Shown: positions 1-39,085 of the stretch, piece after piece
How the letters are laid out: each line of letters opens with the position of its first letter
Position numbering within the stretch: position 1 is the first letter of the stretch
Assembly: GCA_028583405.1 (NCBI GenBank)
Contig: CM053253.1
Coordinates: forward strand, 4,443,708-4,507,707
DNA: 64,000 nucleotides
Origin: Pogonophryne albipinna
Lineage: Eukaryota; Chordata; Actinopteri; Perciformes; Artedidraconidae
Reading direction: 5' to 3'
Program-made: the position numbers and the translations under genes
Notes under the pieces: generated by a model
Databases searched by the model: none
Told to the model about the DNA's origin: nothing
What the model saw: the letters and a program-made list of their open reading frames with translations, nothing else

Positions 1-59
1 ACAATAATTGTATTTATCGTCTAATCAAACCCATTTGTGGTTGAAAAGCTTTGTGCATA

Positions 60-530
60 CATACAATTCTGACAACATTTATAATCTTCTTCCTTCAAAT
101 TCTGACTTTATTTCAGAATCCGGACCAGCTGAATTCTGGCTTAAATCTCATAACAATTTTTTATTTGCTCAGTATTTTATTTTGGTTTCCAGGAAAAACG
201 TTGATTTAGATTTTTTTTTCCTGACTTCTGAGTTTTCTATTTGTATTCTTGACTTTTTTGTTCAAAATTCTGACTTTTTCCAGAAAATTCTAAATATTTT
301 TTCAAAATTCTGACTTTTTCTTTTCTGAATTCGGACCAACATTTTTGAATCACAGAATGCTGGCTTACATCTCCGAACAAAAAAAAATTCTATTTGGTCA
401 GTACTTTATTTTGTATTTTCAGGAAAAACATTGATTTTGACTTTTCTTTTTCTGACTTCAGAGTTTTCTCTTTGTATTCTTGAATCTTAGAATTCTGACC
501 TAAATCTCAGATGATTTTTAACCTTAAAAG
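60..530. repeat. Degenerate T-rich tandem repeat
   Basis: About 110 bp near 146-256 recurs near 370-486 with substitutions (GGAAAAACRTTGATTT, TTTTCTNTTTGTATTCTTGA). Short TTCTGACTTT motifs recur between. No gene is seen here. From 541 to 940 only unique sequence and the 3' flank of the pi16-like gene are seen. Confidence 0.6.
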
Positions 531-943
531 GTAGTACTGCAGTGTATATAATCCTACAAATGAATTTAAACTGTGTATGACGTTTATTTTGAAAAATCAC
601 TATGCCTAAAATGAGTCTGACACATCGTCCAAAACTGACACTAGAGGGCCTCATACTGTGACGAATAGACCCAAAACAAGTATTTCATGAGATGGGAGTG
701 AGAATAAATTGTCATAAACATTCATCACAAACATCATAAACCCCCATTTGTCTAAAAAACCTCCAAACGAATGATATAAATCTGTTTCCTCTTAATGATT
801 TCACCATAGCTATTTTCACTGACTTGTATTTACTTGCAGTCATATTTTCTGAGCAGGTTGAAGCAGGTTATGCTCTCATTATTTGAGCCAGATCTCAGGC
901 CAGACTACCTGCAGATGTTTTGGCAGCTGTTTCCTGACAGTTA

Positions 944-949
944 TTTATT
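944..949 (-). terminator. Candidate poly(A) signal of pi16-like gene
   Basis: A canonical AATAAA on the minus strand lies about 80 nt after the stop codon. It is the nearest such hexamer downstream of the gene. Usage is inferred only. Confidence 0.4.
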
Positions 950-1030
950 AATTAACTCATATTACTCTGCAGTCAGTCAACACAGGCATGGTGAGGTGAT
1001 GTCTCCTCTTCCTCATCCTCCTCCTCCTCC

Positions 1031-26606
<25,576 letters not shown>

Positions 26607-26696
26607 GATGGGAAACAGTATCCTGAGGGACGTATCCTTAAGAGGTCAGTCCAGGGTCCAGCAAAAATGTGTATGTGTGTGACAACTGTGTTTGTC

Positions 26697-26842
<146 letters not shown>

Positions 26843-26995
26843 AATAGGCCAATTGTTTTTGTTTCTGTGAGTGTGTGTGTTTGTGGTGTTCAAGAGTCAG
26901 TAAAAGTGTGTGTTCCCTTGTCAGTGCCTCTCACTCTCAGCTCTGCAGATCTCTCTGTTTCTGACCGGCTTTAAGAGCAAGAGGATCCTCCCCTA

Positions 26996-26996
<1 letters not shown>

Positions 26997-27051
<55 letters not shown>
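26997..27051. repeat. (CA)n microsatellite
   Basis: About 27 CA units. Confidence 0.95.
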
Positions 27052-27054
<3 letters not shown>

Positions 27055-27438
27055 CACATTTCACACACTGCTCCGACTGGTACGCGAAACAAACGCACCC
27101 CCCCTCAATCCTCTTACCCTCCATATTCTCTGTGTCAAACTCTCTCCTCCGCTCTTCTGTTCTTTCTCTCTTTTCTTTTCCCTTTGTCTATTTCAGATTT
27201 ATCGGCACAACATCCAGGGGATAATGTCGGCTCAGATTTAATCACAAAAAATATGCTCATGTTCACGCATGCATTGAAACGTTTAGTGAATATGGCTACA
27301 TTTTTCTTTTAAATGGAGGAAGGACACTGGACACTGGACATATAAAACTATACACAGACAAACACTGTCACAGCCCAAAAGTTCCCAAATTAAAAATAGA
27401 TGTAAGGATAACCAGGATAAAGTACTTAAAGTATTTAA

Positions 27439-27560
27439 AGAGGCCCTATTGTGCTTTTTGGGGTTTCCCTTTCCTGCTGTGTGGTATACAGGTTTTAGTG
27501 CATGTAAATGGTCTGCAAAGGCTAAAATCCCTACAGAGGGAGTTCCAGAATAGGGCTCCT
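27439..27560. mobile_element. Short piggyBac-type MITE
   Basis: Ends AGAGGCCCTATT / AGGAGCCCTATT (inverted), flanked by TTAA (27435-27438, 27561-27564). Its left part (GGCCCTATTGTGCTTTTTGG) is shared with the 11511 family. Confidence 0.7.
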
Positions 27561-27585
27561 TTAACCGTAATACTATTATATATTA

Positions 27586-27695
27586 GAATAGAATATATCT
27601 TTATTGTCATCATACAAAGTACAACGACATTTATTTGGCAGCTCTCACTGCAGTAGAAAATAGACACAATAAATAAATAAGAGTAGTAAAAGCAG
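27586..27695. mobile_element. Retrotransposon-like 3' fragment
   Basis: AATATATCTTTATTGTCATC followed by ACAAAGTACAACGACATTT. Familiar as a repeated 3' sequence in teleosts. Short. Confidence 0.35.
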
Positions 27696-27740
27696 ACGTA
27701 GTAGCGATGACAGTGCAACGAGATCAAATTCAATGTCAAT

Positions 27741-28340
27741 AGACGCTTTCACACCAAGTACTTTGTTCATCAGAACTTAGTTCATCAGAACTCAAGTACA
27801 GTTCGCGTTCACATCGGAATAAGTCCCTGGGGGAGGATTAGGCAAATGAAGCCGCTGACGTCACTTCTTCTTCTGCTTTGGGTTTACTGGCAGGCCGCAA
27901 ACAACTTCACGGCGTATACTGCAGCCCAAAGTCCCCGGCCTGGAAGTCCCCGGAGTTGGGCCTTCAGAGTAAATCGCCAGAACGCCGACACCTCCTCATC
28001 TCCACCGCTCCCACGTTTTATTTTGTGTTGCCATAAGTTAGTCTCTCTGCGTTTCTGCACTGGGCTAATAATGCTAATGCTAATAATGCTAATGCGAGGA
28101 TAATAAAATGGCGGCTTCACAAAATGAGTTTTACGGGGCGTGGTTTGCAATCCGCCCAGCCAATCAGACATAGGAACCTTTTTCTCCCACGAAAGTACCT
28201 GCTCTCTAGCAGGGACTGAAAAGGGGGGGAAAAGGTTCTCATGAACTAAGTTCTAGTTCCGGATTTTTTTGGTGTGAACGCAACATTTCGGAACTATATC
28301 GGAACTATACTGGGAAAAGTACTCCGGTGTGAAAGCACCT
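27741..28340 (+). mobile_element. PIF/Harbinger-like MITE, copy 3
   Basis: Ends AGACGCTTTCACACC and inverted AGGTGCTTTCACACC. Uninterrupted copy of the family also at 4478 and 21131. No transposase. Confidence 0.78.
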
Positions 28341-28414
28341 ATTGTGCATATTTACACTTACAGTCTAAATATATATTAGTAAAATAGCCATAAGTATTTA
28401 TAAATAGTCGTTTC

Positions 28415-28771
28415 TGTTGGGGAAATATTTTCCAAGCCCATAACTTTGACCCAGTTTATCAGTTCAAACTGTCCTGACTGAGCACAGGCACCTCGTAACC
28501 TTGGCTGCTGCTCTCAGTGTTCTGTCTCCCTGTTCCTGCCTGTTGGCGTCAGCTGATAGAGGTGTTATGATTCTATCTTGTTATGCAGCATGTTGATGAT
28601 TCTCTCTGAGCTAAATACATGGGTCTGGGGTAGAGTTCTTCAGATTTGACGTGGCAACTCTACCGTGAAGTCAGAACCTCTGGCTCTTGGACTTGTGATG
28701 TGAATTCTCCGGCCGAAGCTCCAAATAAACCATCAGTGTTTGACATCAAAGCTCCTGCTCTTCCCGTGTCT
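28415..28771 (+). mobile_element. Solo-LTR-like repeat, copy 1
   Basis: Begins TGTTGGGGAAATATTTTCC, contains a CTCCAAATAAACC poly(A)-type signal, and matches 41893-42250 for about 350 bp. Both copies diverge after CTTCCCGTGTCTC. No 5-bp duplication found, so the LTR call is an inference. Confidence 0.5.
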
Positions 28772-30745
28772 CACAAACACAGCAGTTGAAACAACCCTGT
28801 CTCCTAAAAAGTACGTTCCCACAGAACTAAACTGCATTCTCAATTACGTTTAGTTACACTCTAAAAACAAATGCCTTGGCTCAACAAAGAAAATCAACGC
28901 AACAGTTTGCATCGATGTTTATTGAGTTAAAACAACTTCTAATGAAATTGTCTTAAAGCAACAAAGTTATTTGAGTTAGGGAGAAGGCTTTTCCTCTACA
29001 ATCAGAGGTGTTTTTAATTACCACTTACTTAATAATTGGTATTATAAACACAAGTTTTGAAGTTGATTACTCAAAAGATTAAGTTGTTCCAATAGTTTTA
29101 CACATGATTTAAAAGGAATTGAAGTTGTATGTACTTAATTACCATCATTGTGAACACACGTTTTTAAGTTGACAACCATTTATAAATTAAGTTGCTCCAA
29201 ATATATTGTATTCAATAGTTTTTTTCTTAGCTTTTTCATGTTTTTTGCCTTTAAAGAAAGAAATTAATTTATTCCACAACAAAGATATTAGGCAATTCAC
29301 TTTTTATTTTTTAACTGCAGTTGTTTATTTCAACACATGATGTTTCAATCAGGAGAGATTTCATTTAGTTTGAACATTTATGGACACATGTCATGATAAG
29401 GTGCATGAACACATGAAATCACAGCTGACTGCAGGAGAGAGGAGAACCATTTTATAGTTTGGCTGCAGCACGTTGATTGGCTGCTGGAGAATGAGGTGAA
29501 ATGTAATTAAAGAGAACGCCTGTGATGAGCTGATTATATGCAGCTGCGGAGTGAATGTATACACACCCAGTCTTCCTGAAAGAACTTGCGCTGAGCTTCA
29601 TTTAAATCTTGAAAATAAAGATAAATAACACAAATTTAAATTGCCCCACAAATAATAAATAAACACATTAGCCATATTACCATGGGAAATGGGGACACAG
29701 CTAATACATGCTATCATCACATCGAAGTTAGAGGCCTTTGCATATTTAAAACCAGTGCCAAATATGTAACATCTGTAAAGTTGTTTTAAAACTACAGAAG
29801 CAAACTCTCAATGGCCACCAGTCTGCAGATCACACACATCCATTTGACAAAAGATGTAACAAAGATGTTTACACTGCCGACAGTCATTATTTCAAACAGT
29901 ATGAACACATTTAACGCAGAATGCTTGCTCATTCATTTGTTTCCCTCCACCACGATGGTTGCCATCGTATGGTCAGATCCTGGGTGGACCGGTCACTGAT
30001 GAAGGCGATATTCATGTCCTTTTGAAGCACATTGAATAATAGGTTAGCGCATAAGAGATAATTGCATACTTTTTAAACTGTCACTCTTAGCGAATTCAGA
30101 GCCATTATTACCAGCTGCTAAAGCAACGCTGGTATTGTTTTCACCTATTGAGTCTGCATGTGTGTGTCGTCATGGCAACGTGGTCCTGAAGACACACAGA
30201 GGTGCTTTTGAGTACTTTGCCTAGTGTTTAAATGCATGTGGACAGATTTTGTCAATCACAACCGTGCAAGTGTTAGTGTATCTTCTCATCTTTTTTGCAT
30301 TGCTGTCAACACCTATCCATGCTGAACGTTGCTAAGATATTATTGATTGGGGTGTGGCCAAAAGCCTCTTCCTTTTCTCCAAGGTACACGACAAGGCAGC
30401 GGATGGCTATAGTTCTCTGCGTACTTCAATTGTATTGTGCTATTTTTGAAAAAGGAAAAAAAGAGAAATGACATAAATGAATATATTCTGAATGGGTGAC
30501 TGCCAACAACTTGCATTTCAATGACAACTCTAAATAACGATCCTACCTCAAGAAGTATCCTTGATCTGCTTCACAAAGATTCATTTTTAATAAAAAGCGA
30601 TATCACAATAGTAACCAAAGTATTTTTACTCTCACAGTAGCCTCTACTACTTTGTATCCTCTCACAGAACTATTCACAGTTCAAAGGCTGCTAATTTTGG
30701 TCAAACAGCAATTTGCCTATACAGTGCAACTACAAGGCTATCTAC

Positions 30746-32116
30746 CAGTGACGTGCGGTGAGGTTCATGGCTGGTGAGGCACTGACTCTTTCAGAGTCAG
30801 ATTTACAAATATTATATATTTTGACCTTAAAGGTGGCGGGTAGGTAATTTTAGAGAAACCAGCTCGAGTGCGCTAGAATTTGAAAATACAGAGCCCTCCT
30901 CCAACAACACACGAACGCGCACATGACCAATGAGGGCACGAGATAAGTTTGTGCACAGATGGAAGGCTGACAGGCAGGTTATTTTAGCCGGGCCGGCTAA
31001 AATGAGTGGTCGTGCTTTTTACAGTACTACGGCTTCCACAGATGAAATGTTTTTATGTATTTTTTGTCAAAGCACTTAAGATATTCATTGCTATCGGGAT
31101 GTTAAGAGCATTCCATGGAATATAACAAAAAGTGTATATCGTGCCGGTTTCTCAAACTTACCTACCCCACCTTTAATCGAAATATTCTGTTATTTTCAAA
31201 AGCTTTTTTAGTCTGATGCTTCGATTCATTTTAAACAGACCGTTCAACAAAAGGATAGCCTACCCAAAATCTAAATATTGGATTGTTCTCTCTTAGTAAG
31301 ATCCAATTTTCATTACAAATGTGGTCTTACCTTGACTTGAAGATGAAGTCCATGTTATCCTTCTGGACAACAATCTTTATTACTTTTTTGTAAAAGTCCT
31401 CCTTATCTTCCTCTAGTTTCAAAAGCCTAGCTTGTTGTTTGCTCTACCGTCTCTGCTTAGAATAACAGTAGCAACAAGAACCTGTGGGCTCACTTGCGCC
31501 CCCTTCAGTGCGGCAGAGGTTGTGGCTGCCTCCCCTGGTGCTTTTTTCATTGCCGTTGTATGATGAGACCAGCGAGCTTAAATATCATATATACGTGAAA
31601 TAAGTTATTTAGAGACTATGGATGGCGAGGATAAATGTAATAAAGGGATCTACAAACATTACATTGGTGACATACAGTGAGATGGTGCAGGCATGCGCTT
31701 AGGGCCCGCTTTCCAGACAGTTTCTGTGGGTGACGCATTCTGAGTTGAGGCAGAGCTCATCTGTGCCTCACCTCACCACACAGTAACTGGCTTGAGCGCG
31801 CTCACAAAATAAGTGCCCGCGCTAAATTAGTGCCCGTGCTCCAGCAAGTTACTGTGGGCTTCTGTGAGGCAGAGCTCGTCCCTGCCTCACTTCTCAATCT
31901 CATCGCTCCCCGTAGTTGTAGCGGAGCTCGGCAAATTAGCCGATTTTTACTATAAAAAGCGATTGGAATCAAACAGAAATCACATTTACAACACAGATCA
32001 GTGGACACATTTTATTATTATTATTATTATTTGTATTATTATTCTTTTTTTCCGTTACATTGGAGAATGACAAGTGAGGCTCTGCCTCACCTGCCTCCCC
32101 TGACCGCACGTCGCTG
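30746..32116. mobile_element. hAT-type element (nested), with piggyBac-type MITE inside
   Basis: Ends CAGTGACGTGCGGTGAGG and inverted CAGCGACGTGCGGTCAGG. Perfect 8-bp duplication CTATCTAC (30738-30745, 32117-32124). The 3' part near 31730-31880 has repeats of GAGGCAGAGCTC. No transposase frame. Confidence 0.93.
30831..31172. mobile_element. piggyBac-type MITE, copy 2 (nested in the hAT element)
   Basis: Ends AGGTGGCGGGTAGGTAA / AGGTGGGGTAGGTAAG (inverted), flanked by TTAA (30827-30830, 31173-31176). Matches 11035-11383 in reverse orientation. Confidence 0.85.
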
Positions 32117-32599
32117 CTATCTACTGTATTTGAATGACAAAAGATGACACTCACCATAAAATGTCCTTTGTATATTTCTATTTGTCTTAACTGTCGGAAC
32201 TTGTCCAGGCATGTTAAGTGGGAGTGGACTTGAAATCCTTAACTCAAGGTGTAGAACAATTAAGTTATCAAGCCAATTGCATTACTTACTACAACTTGAA
32301 TTTTGTTTTAAGTCAATTAACGCAGAAATCAGAGTTCAAATTACACACAATATTAAGTTGATGTAATTACCAACATTATTACGTCAACACAACTTATAAA
32401 TTAATGTTTGCAACTTAAAATGTTTATCTAAATCAATTAACTCACATTTTTATCTTGCACCCATGCATTTAATTAAGTGGAGGTGAAAGGTCGCCTGAAT
32501 TCGTTTTTAGAGTGTAGAAACGTTTTTTCTCCCACGTTACGTTCGTTATTACGGAGCCCTGGAGGGTTCATTGAGAGAAAAATAAATAAAACGTGGCCA

Positions 32600-32735
32600 C
32601 GTTTTACTTTCTCGTGCGCACGCTTTAGTAACTCGTGCGCACGCTTTGGTAACTCGTGCGCACGAGTTACTAAAGCGTGCGCACGAGTTACTAAAGCGTG
32701 CGCACGAGTTATTAAAGCGTGGCCTCGTTTTATTT
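32600..32735. repeat. GTGCGCAC-core tandem array, left shoulder
   Basis: Units of about 21 bp (AACTCGTGCGCACGCTTTAG) that switch orientation in the middle, making a local hairpin. Confidence 0.85.
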
Positions 32736-33553
32736 AAATTGAGGGATTCCTGTCCGTGACTCACAGTATCTGCTGCCCACAGCTGTTTTAGAGAAGGAAA
32801 ACCTCCTTCACTTTATGAAATCTCTGTGGCACCAGTGGCCTGTACTACGAAGCAGGATTTGCTATTTACACTATTCATTCATGAAGTATGACGCTGCGCT
32901 GTCAGCACGCGTCTCCATGTTTGTGATTGGTCAAATGTTGGTAACCCCGTCCCTTTCACGTGAACGCGCTCTCAGCCGGACAGAGAAACCCTGGTTGATT
33001 TGCTGAGTTGATAACCAGCTTCGTAGGACCGCTTAGCGACATCGCGTTTGTTAGGGTTAGTTAAGCCGGGTAAATCAAACATATCCAGGGTCTGTTGAAC
33101 TGGCTTCGTCGTACAGGGCACTGGAGGCAGTAACGTGTAACCCAGCAGAATCTGAGAAGAGCAGCACCAGCTGCAAAGAGCTGTGCCTTTTACTGTTTAC
33201 TTCACTGCGTTTCCCTTCATTAGAACCGCTGAATAGAGATCGAGGCTGCTACGTTTAACCACACACACCTCTACACACTTCGAACTACCAGAGTATTCCC
33301 CCTCGTTTTATGAAGGAGATGTCCTGTCACCGGGGCGCATGATGTGTGTGCGTGTCCGGTGTGTTTGTGTGTGTCCGACACCACCGGCATTTGTTTTAAA
33401 ATTACCACGAACAGTAATTTACACAAATCTGGTTCTCCATAGTTATATGTGTATTCCCAAGTGAAAGAAATTCGTTTAATCTTAATCTTGATGTGCTATA
33501 GTCCTGCCGGAGTGCACCGGAACGAACGATACTATCATAAACAAATGCCCATG

Positions 33554-33838
<285 letters not shown>

Positions 33839-34574
33839 TACCAGGACTATGGCACATCCAGATTAAGATTAAACGAATTTCTTTCACTTGGGAATACACA
33901 TATAACTATGGAGAACCAGATTTGTGTAAATTACTGTTCGTGGTCATTTTAAAACAAATGCCGGTGGTGTCGGACACAGACAAACACACCGGACACGCAC
34001 ACACATCATGCGCCCCGGTGACAGGACATCTCCTTCATAAAACGAGGGGGAATACTCTGGTAGTTCGATGTGTGTAGAGGTGTGTGTGGTTAAACGTAGC
34101 AGCCTCGATCTCTATTCAGCGGTTCTAATGAAGGGAAACGCACTCTTCTCAGATTCTGCTGGGTTACACGTTACTGCCTCCAGTGCCCTGTACGACGAAG
34201 CCAGTTCAACAGACCCTGGATATGCTTGATTTACCCGGCTTAACTAACCCTAACAAACGCGATGTCGCTAAGCGGTCCTACGAAGCTGGTTATCAACTCA
34301 GCAAATCAACCAGGGTTTCTCTGTCCGGCCGAGAGCGCGTTCACGTGAAAGGGACGGGGTTACCAACATTTGACCAATCACAAACATGGAGACGCGTGCT
34401 GACAGCGCAGCGTCATACTTCATGAATGAATAGTGTAAATAGCAAATCCTGCTTCGTAGTACAGGCCACTGGTGCCACAGAGATTTCATAAAGTGAAGGA
34501 GGTTTTCCTTCTATAAAACAGCTGAGGGCAGCAGATACTGTGAGTCATGGACAGGAATCCCTCAATTTAAATAA

Positions 34575-34800
34575 AACGAGGCCACGCTTTACTAACTCGT
34601 GCGCACGCTTTAGTAACTCGTGCGCACGCTTTAATAACTCGTGCGCACGCTTTAGTAACTCGTGCGCACGCTTTAGTAACTCGTGCGCACGCTTTAATAA
34701 CTCGTGCGCACGCTTTAGTAACTCGTGCGCACGAGTTACCAAAGCGTGCACACGAGTTACTAAAGCGTGCGCACGAGAAAGTAAAACGTGGCCACGTTTT
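34575..34800. repeat. GTGCGCAC-core tandem array, right shoulder
   Basis: About ten units, more than the left shoulder, again with an orientation switch near 34730. Confidence 0.85.
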
Positions 34801-34915
34801 ATTTATTTTTCTCTATGAACCCTCCAGGGCTCCGTACGTTATGAACGTATCTCAAATACGTTTATTTTATACATATCTTCTAGAAACATTTTCTCCCACG
34901 TTACGTTTCTTATGA

Positions 34916-35270
34916 ATATCTTCAGCTTTCTGTCCCCAGAGTCAGAACTAAACATGGAGAAGCAGCGTTTAGTTATTATGCTCCAAATATCTGGAACAAA
35001 CTCCCAGAAACCTGCAGGTCCGCTGCAACTCTGACTACTTTTAAATCCAGGCTGAAGACTTTTCTTTTTGTCGCTGCTTTTAATTGAACTATTCATATCT
35101 TAGACTGCACTGTAACTTTTATCCATGTATTTTTTCTTTTAATGTTTATTGTATTAGCTTTTCTTTTTAATGACTAATTTTAAATGCCATTTTCTTAATG
35201 TCTTTCATTTTTGTAAAGCACTTTGAATTGCCTTGTGTTGAAAAGTGCTATATACATAAACTTGCCTTGC
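34916..35270 (+). pseudogene. 5'-truncated LINE (L2/Rex1-like) 3' end
   Basis: The plus frame encodes the C-terminus of a reverse-transcriptase protein (EAAFSYYAPNIWNKLPETCR, then TFKSRLKTFLF) up to a stop near 35085. A 3' tail follows with GTAAAGCACTTTGAATTGCC and AAAAGTGCTATATA. CTTATGAA occurs on both sides and is likely the target duplication. It interrupts the left inverted end of the 9.3-kb element. Confidence 0.8.
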
Positions 35271-35562
35271 TTATGAACGTATCTCAAATATGTTTATTTT
35301 CTACATATCTTTGCCATTTATCGTCTTGCTTATAATAATGATAATAGTCATTTATAAATATCATTTTAGAGCACACATTTGAAATCAGTAGGCGAGGCTG
35401 TAATTTCTCCAGCTGTTTCTCTCATGAGGCAGAAAATAATAGTTTTAACAGCCAAAAAGCTGCTGTGTCGTTTATTGCACCTCAAACATTAAAACAAATC
35501 CAGAGTTACGTGTTTCTGTACTTCCTCTAAGAAGAAAGGACAGTAACAGAAGATCTCTGTGG
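35271..35562. repeat. Inner inverted-end segment, left
   Basis: Pairs with 37611-37900 (GGCGAGGCTGTAATTTC, GAGGCAGAAAATAATAG, GTGTCGTTTATTGCACCTCA). Part of the long ends of the 9.3-kb element. Confidence 0.85.
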
Positions 35563-37610
35563 CTTCAGGCTTGATCGCCGTTCAAATGACAGCGTTGGTT
35601 TCCCCAAAAGTGGGCGGGGCTGTAAAGTGACGTAGATTTTACTCTCATCTATTATTCAAAACCATTCTATTTATTCTAACGTAAATTACATGCCAGTGTT
35701 TCATCTTTTTATTACTTATATTTGTATACTTTATTTGCTATGAGTTATATCTGAAGCAAATTATGTTTCTGAAGATGTGTAGTCAATTCCACCCTTCAAT
35801 TTAGCATGAATGTGAACTCTCATTACAGGAACAATACCGGAAACAGACGTAGGAAAGATCCTCAGCTCGCTGATTGGATGAATAGTCAGGGGATTTGGGT
35901 GATGGGAGACACATCTATGGAATCACAATTTCAATAGCTTACCATTAAATGACGGATATGGCTTTCTGTCTGTGATGTTTTTCAAATCAGATATTAATGT
36001 GTAGAAGTAAAACATGAGAAATAGTATAGCAATATCCTGTGAAATTATGTAAAAACACGAATAAAACTACACATCTTCAGATGTTATACATACATAAGTG
36101 TCCTACACTAATAATACAAAGTTATTATTAGTATGCTGTGTGTACCTTGTGTGCACCGCCTAGTGGTTAAAGCACGTTATTGAATTATTTTTGTTGAATA
36201 ATGTTATTTTTGTTGAATAATGTTATTTGATGAAAAAAATATTAAGAGTACATACTTTCATAGGAGGAAAGTAGAAGGTCAATGATAGAAATATAGAATA
36301 TAAAAAATCAAGAAGATACTGTAAGTGATCTCTACAATAAAACAGTTTAGTGCTGGATGTACAAAGATATTAATATGAGGATGTGCAAAACAGACAAACT
36401 AATTAACCTTTATTAACACATTAAAGAATACTTTAGGTTAAGGTCTTCTTTCAAATAAGAAAAAAGCTTTGGGGGTATCTATCTACAGATAAATATTAAG
36501 CCTGACAAAGTACTTAACGTCTAATGTATTGCTTTCCTGCAATGTTAACTATGTTGAAGCACTTATTTTAACTGATATTATACATATGTATTATACTCTT
36601 ATGTATGTAGATAGTATAAGAAATGTGCAGAATATGACAGTTTAATGGTGGAGGTACACACATATTGATAGATGTCTTGTAATGCACTGTTGAGGAACCT
36701 GTGACCCAAGTTTTTCATTCATTGCATAACTACACTAGTTGTGTATATGATATGTCAATAAACCTTAGAAAATCTTGAAAGGGATGTGCAAAATAGCCAT
36801 TATATACAGTTTTTAATTAACTATTAGTAGAGAATAACGATTAATGAATAATACTTTATAGAGATCTGCAGATAAATGTTTAGTCTTCTCAAGCACCAAC
36901 TATCAAATATCTCTCCTGATTGTTGGCACAATCACCTTACCTGAATTTCACTCAGGTGTAACTAAAGTCTGCTTTAAGGGTTGTTTATATTTCACATCAT
37001 TAATCAGAATCTGCAAAGTAACTCAAATAAATGTAGTGGAGTAAAAATACCAGGTTAACCTCTGAATTGTAGTGGAGTAGAATTACAAAGTAACAATGAG
37101 CTGTCATGTGGGTATATATTAATGCTGCCCATTATGGACACAAGCGATTTTCACCCATTTAGTAATTACATGTTTTAAATGTGTACACACCAATGTGTTT
37201 CCTATCACCTAAACCTCCAGGGCTGTACACAGTTTAATACTGTCAACTTCTAATTTTGGGAAAAACGAAAACATCTTTTAAAACTACAATTCCCAGTAGA
37301 GACGTGCCATAGAGAACATGTTGCGAAACACAATAGCCAGCATGTGTAGTTCTGGGGGGGCGTTCGAGTCCAGGTTTGAATAGTCTGCCGTGGTTTCGTT
37401 CCATTTCAAAGAGCTTGACGCTCGGCGTAACCTTGGCGCGCTGCCACTCCAACATCCAATCCCAGAGCTTGAAGATTAATGACGGGGTTTGTCAACGGGA
37501 TTGTAGTCCCAAACGATAGCTGGGGATTATGGGTAGTGTAGTGTCGGCCATCCTAAACTGCATTTTTTTTCCGGATATCATATCGCATTAACAACACCAC
37601 ATCTGGCGTC
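35563..37610. other. Core of the 9.3-kb element, no gene seen
   Basis: AT-rich. The longest frames are about 70 codons and have no recognisable domain. A fragment of the common fish repeat also at 17606 lies near 37005-37090. Confidence 0.5.
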
Positions 37611-38068
37611 ACAGAGATCTTCTGTTACCGTCCTTTATTCTTAGAGGAAGTACAGAAACACGTAACGCTGGATTTGTTTTAATGTTTGAGGTGCAATAAA
37701 CGACACAGCAGCTTTTTGGAATGTTAAAAACTATTATTTTCTGCCTCATGAGAGTAACAGCTGGCGAAATTACAGCCTCGCCTACTGATTTCAAATGTGT
37801 GCTCTAAAATGATATTTATAAATGACTATTATCATTATTATAAGCAAGACAATAAATGGTAAAGATATGTAGAAAATAAACGTATTTAAGATACGTTCAT
37901 AACGAACGTAACGTGGGAGAAAATATGCTTCTAGAAGATATGTAGAAATAAACGTATTTGAGATACGTTCATAACGAACGTAACGTGGGAGAGAATACGT
38001 TTCTGGCTAAACGTAATTGAGAATGCAGTTTAGTTCTGTGGGAACGCAATTTTTAGGAGACAGGGTTG
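37611..38068. repeat. Right long inverted end of the 9.3-kb element
   Basis: Intact partner of the interrupted left end. Contains two tandem units of about 72 bp (ATACGTTCATAACGAACGTA) at about 37880-37998. Confidence 0.85.
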
Positions 38069-38312
38069 GTTGAAAATAAGCAGGGAGATATTACTGCTTT
38101 TGCCTCTGTAAACACGGCTCCAGCTGCAGCCGCGGGTGTGTGTGTAAAACCTCCCCGTGTTTGTGGGGCTGGAGAAGTGCAGCTGAGTCTGAGAGGGAGA
38201 CAGTCACAGCTTTTTGTCTATAGCTTTAACTCATACCACCGCCGTCTCTATTACAAACGAGATGGTCTAAAAGCACTCGTTGTTTGTGACCGTTTTCTAT
38301 GTGCATGGTAAG

Positions 38313-39041
38313 TAGAGATGGGCGAGTCATGATTCATCCGGATCATTAACCCGGATCCTAGTAATGAGCCGGTCGTGACGAGTCTCCCTCTCGATTAACC
38401 CGAGTCCTTTGAGTCCTACACCTGATGTGACGTAAAAATTAAAACTATAAATTGCGTCACTCTTTACTCTCTTTATAACGTGTAAAATCACATTACAACG
38501 TTGTTGTATCCAGAGATCCAGCAGACTCGTCGCCATGCACGAATCAACAGCAGATTCAGCCCCTCCTCCGGCTCCCGCGAGAGTCCCGTGAGCCGTGAGT
38601 GAGCCGTGAGTCCGCAAATCTCTGAGTCTGCTGCGACTCGTCGAGGGAGCCGTGGGACTCGCGGGAGCCGTTGGACTCGCGGGAGCCGTGCGAGCCGGAG
38701 GAGGGGCTGAGTCTGCTGTAGATTCGTGCATAGGGACGAGTCTGCTGGATCTCTGGATCTGCTGCCTGCTATATGTTACGGCTCTGAGTCCTCGTAGGCT
38801 ACTGGTCTCTCTCGATCATTGACCTGGATTCACGGATCCCGCGATTTTTCCGGCTCTAAATTAAGTTTCAGTGTAGACTTCTAACAAAATGTTCATGTTG
38901 TGCAACAGTCTCCTGTAATAATATCTGCATTTCCAATAAGGATCTTACTTGGAAACTCGTTTATTTTGAACATGGCACACAAAAAGAAACAAATGATAGA
39001 AAATTGCAAAACAGTTAGAATATATAAAATGTAATTATACA

Positions 39042-39085
<44 letters not shown>

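Larger units (their letters stand above)
28857..32514. mobile_element. TA-flanked element inserted in the left end of the 9.3-kb element
   Basis: Ends CACTCTAAAAACAAATGC and inverted CACTCTAAAAACGAATTC, with TA on both sides. The uninterrupted paralogous right end (CGTTTAGCCAGAAACG) shows the empty site. It contains a hAT element (30746-32116). The remaining 2.3 kb lacks an open transposase frame. Confidence 0.72.
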
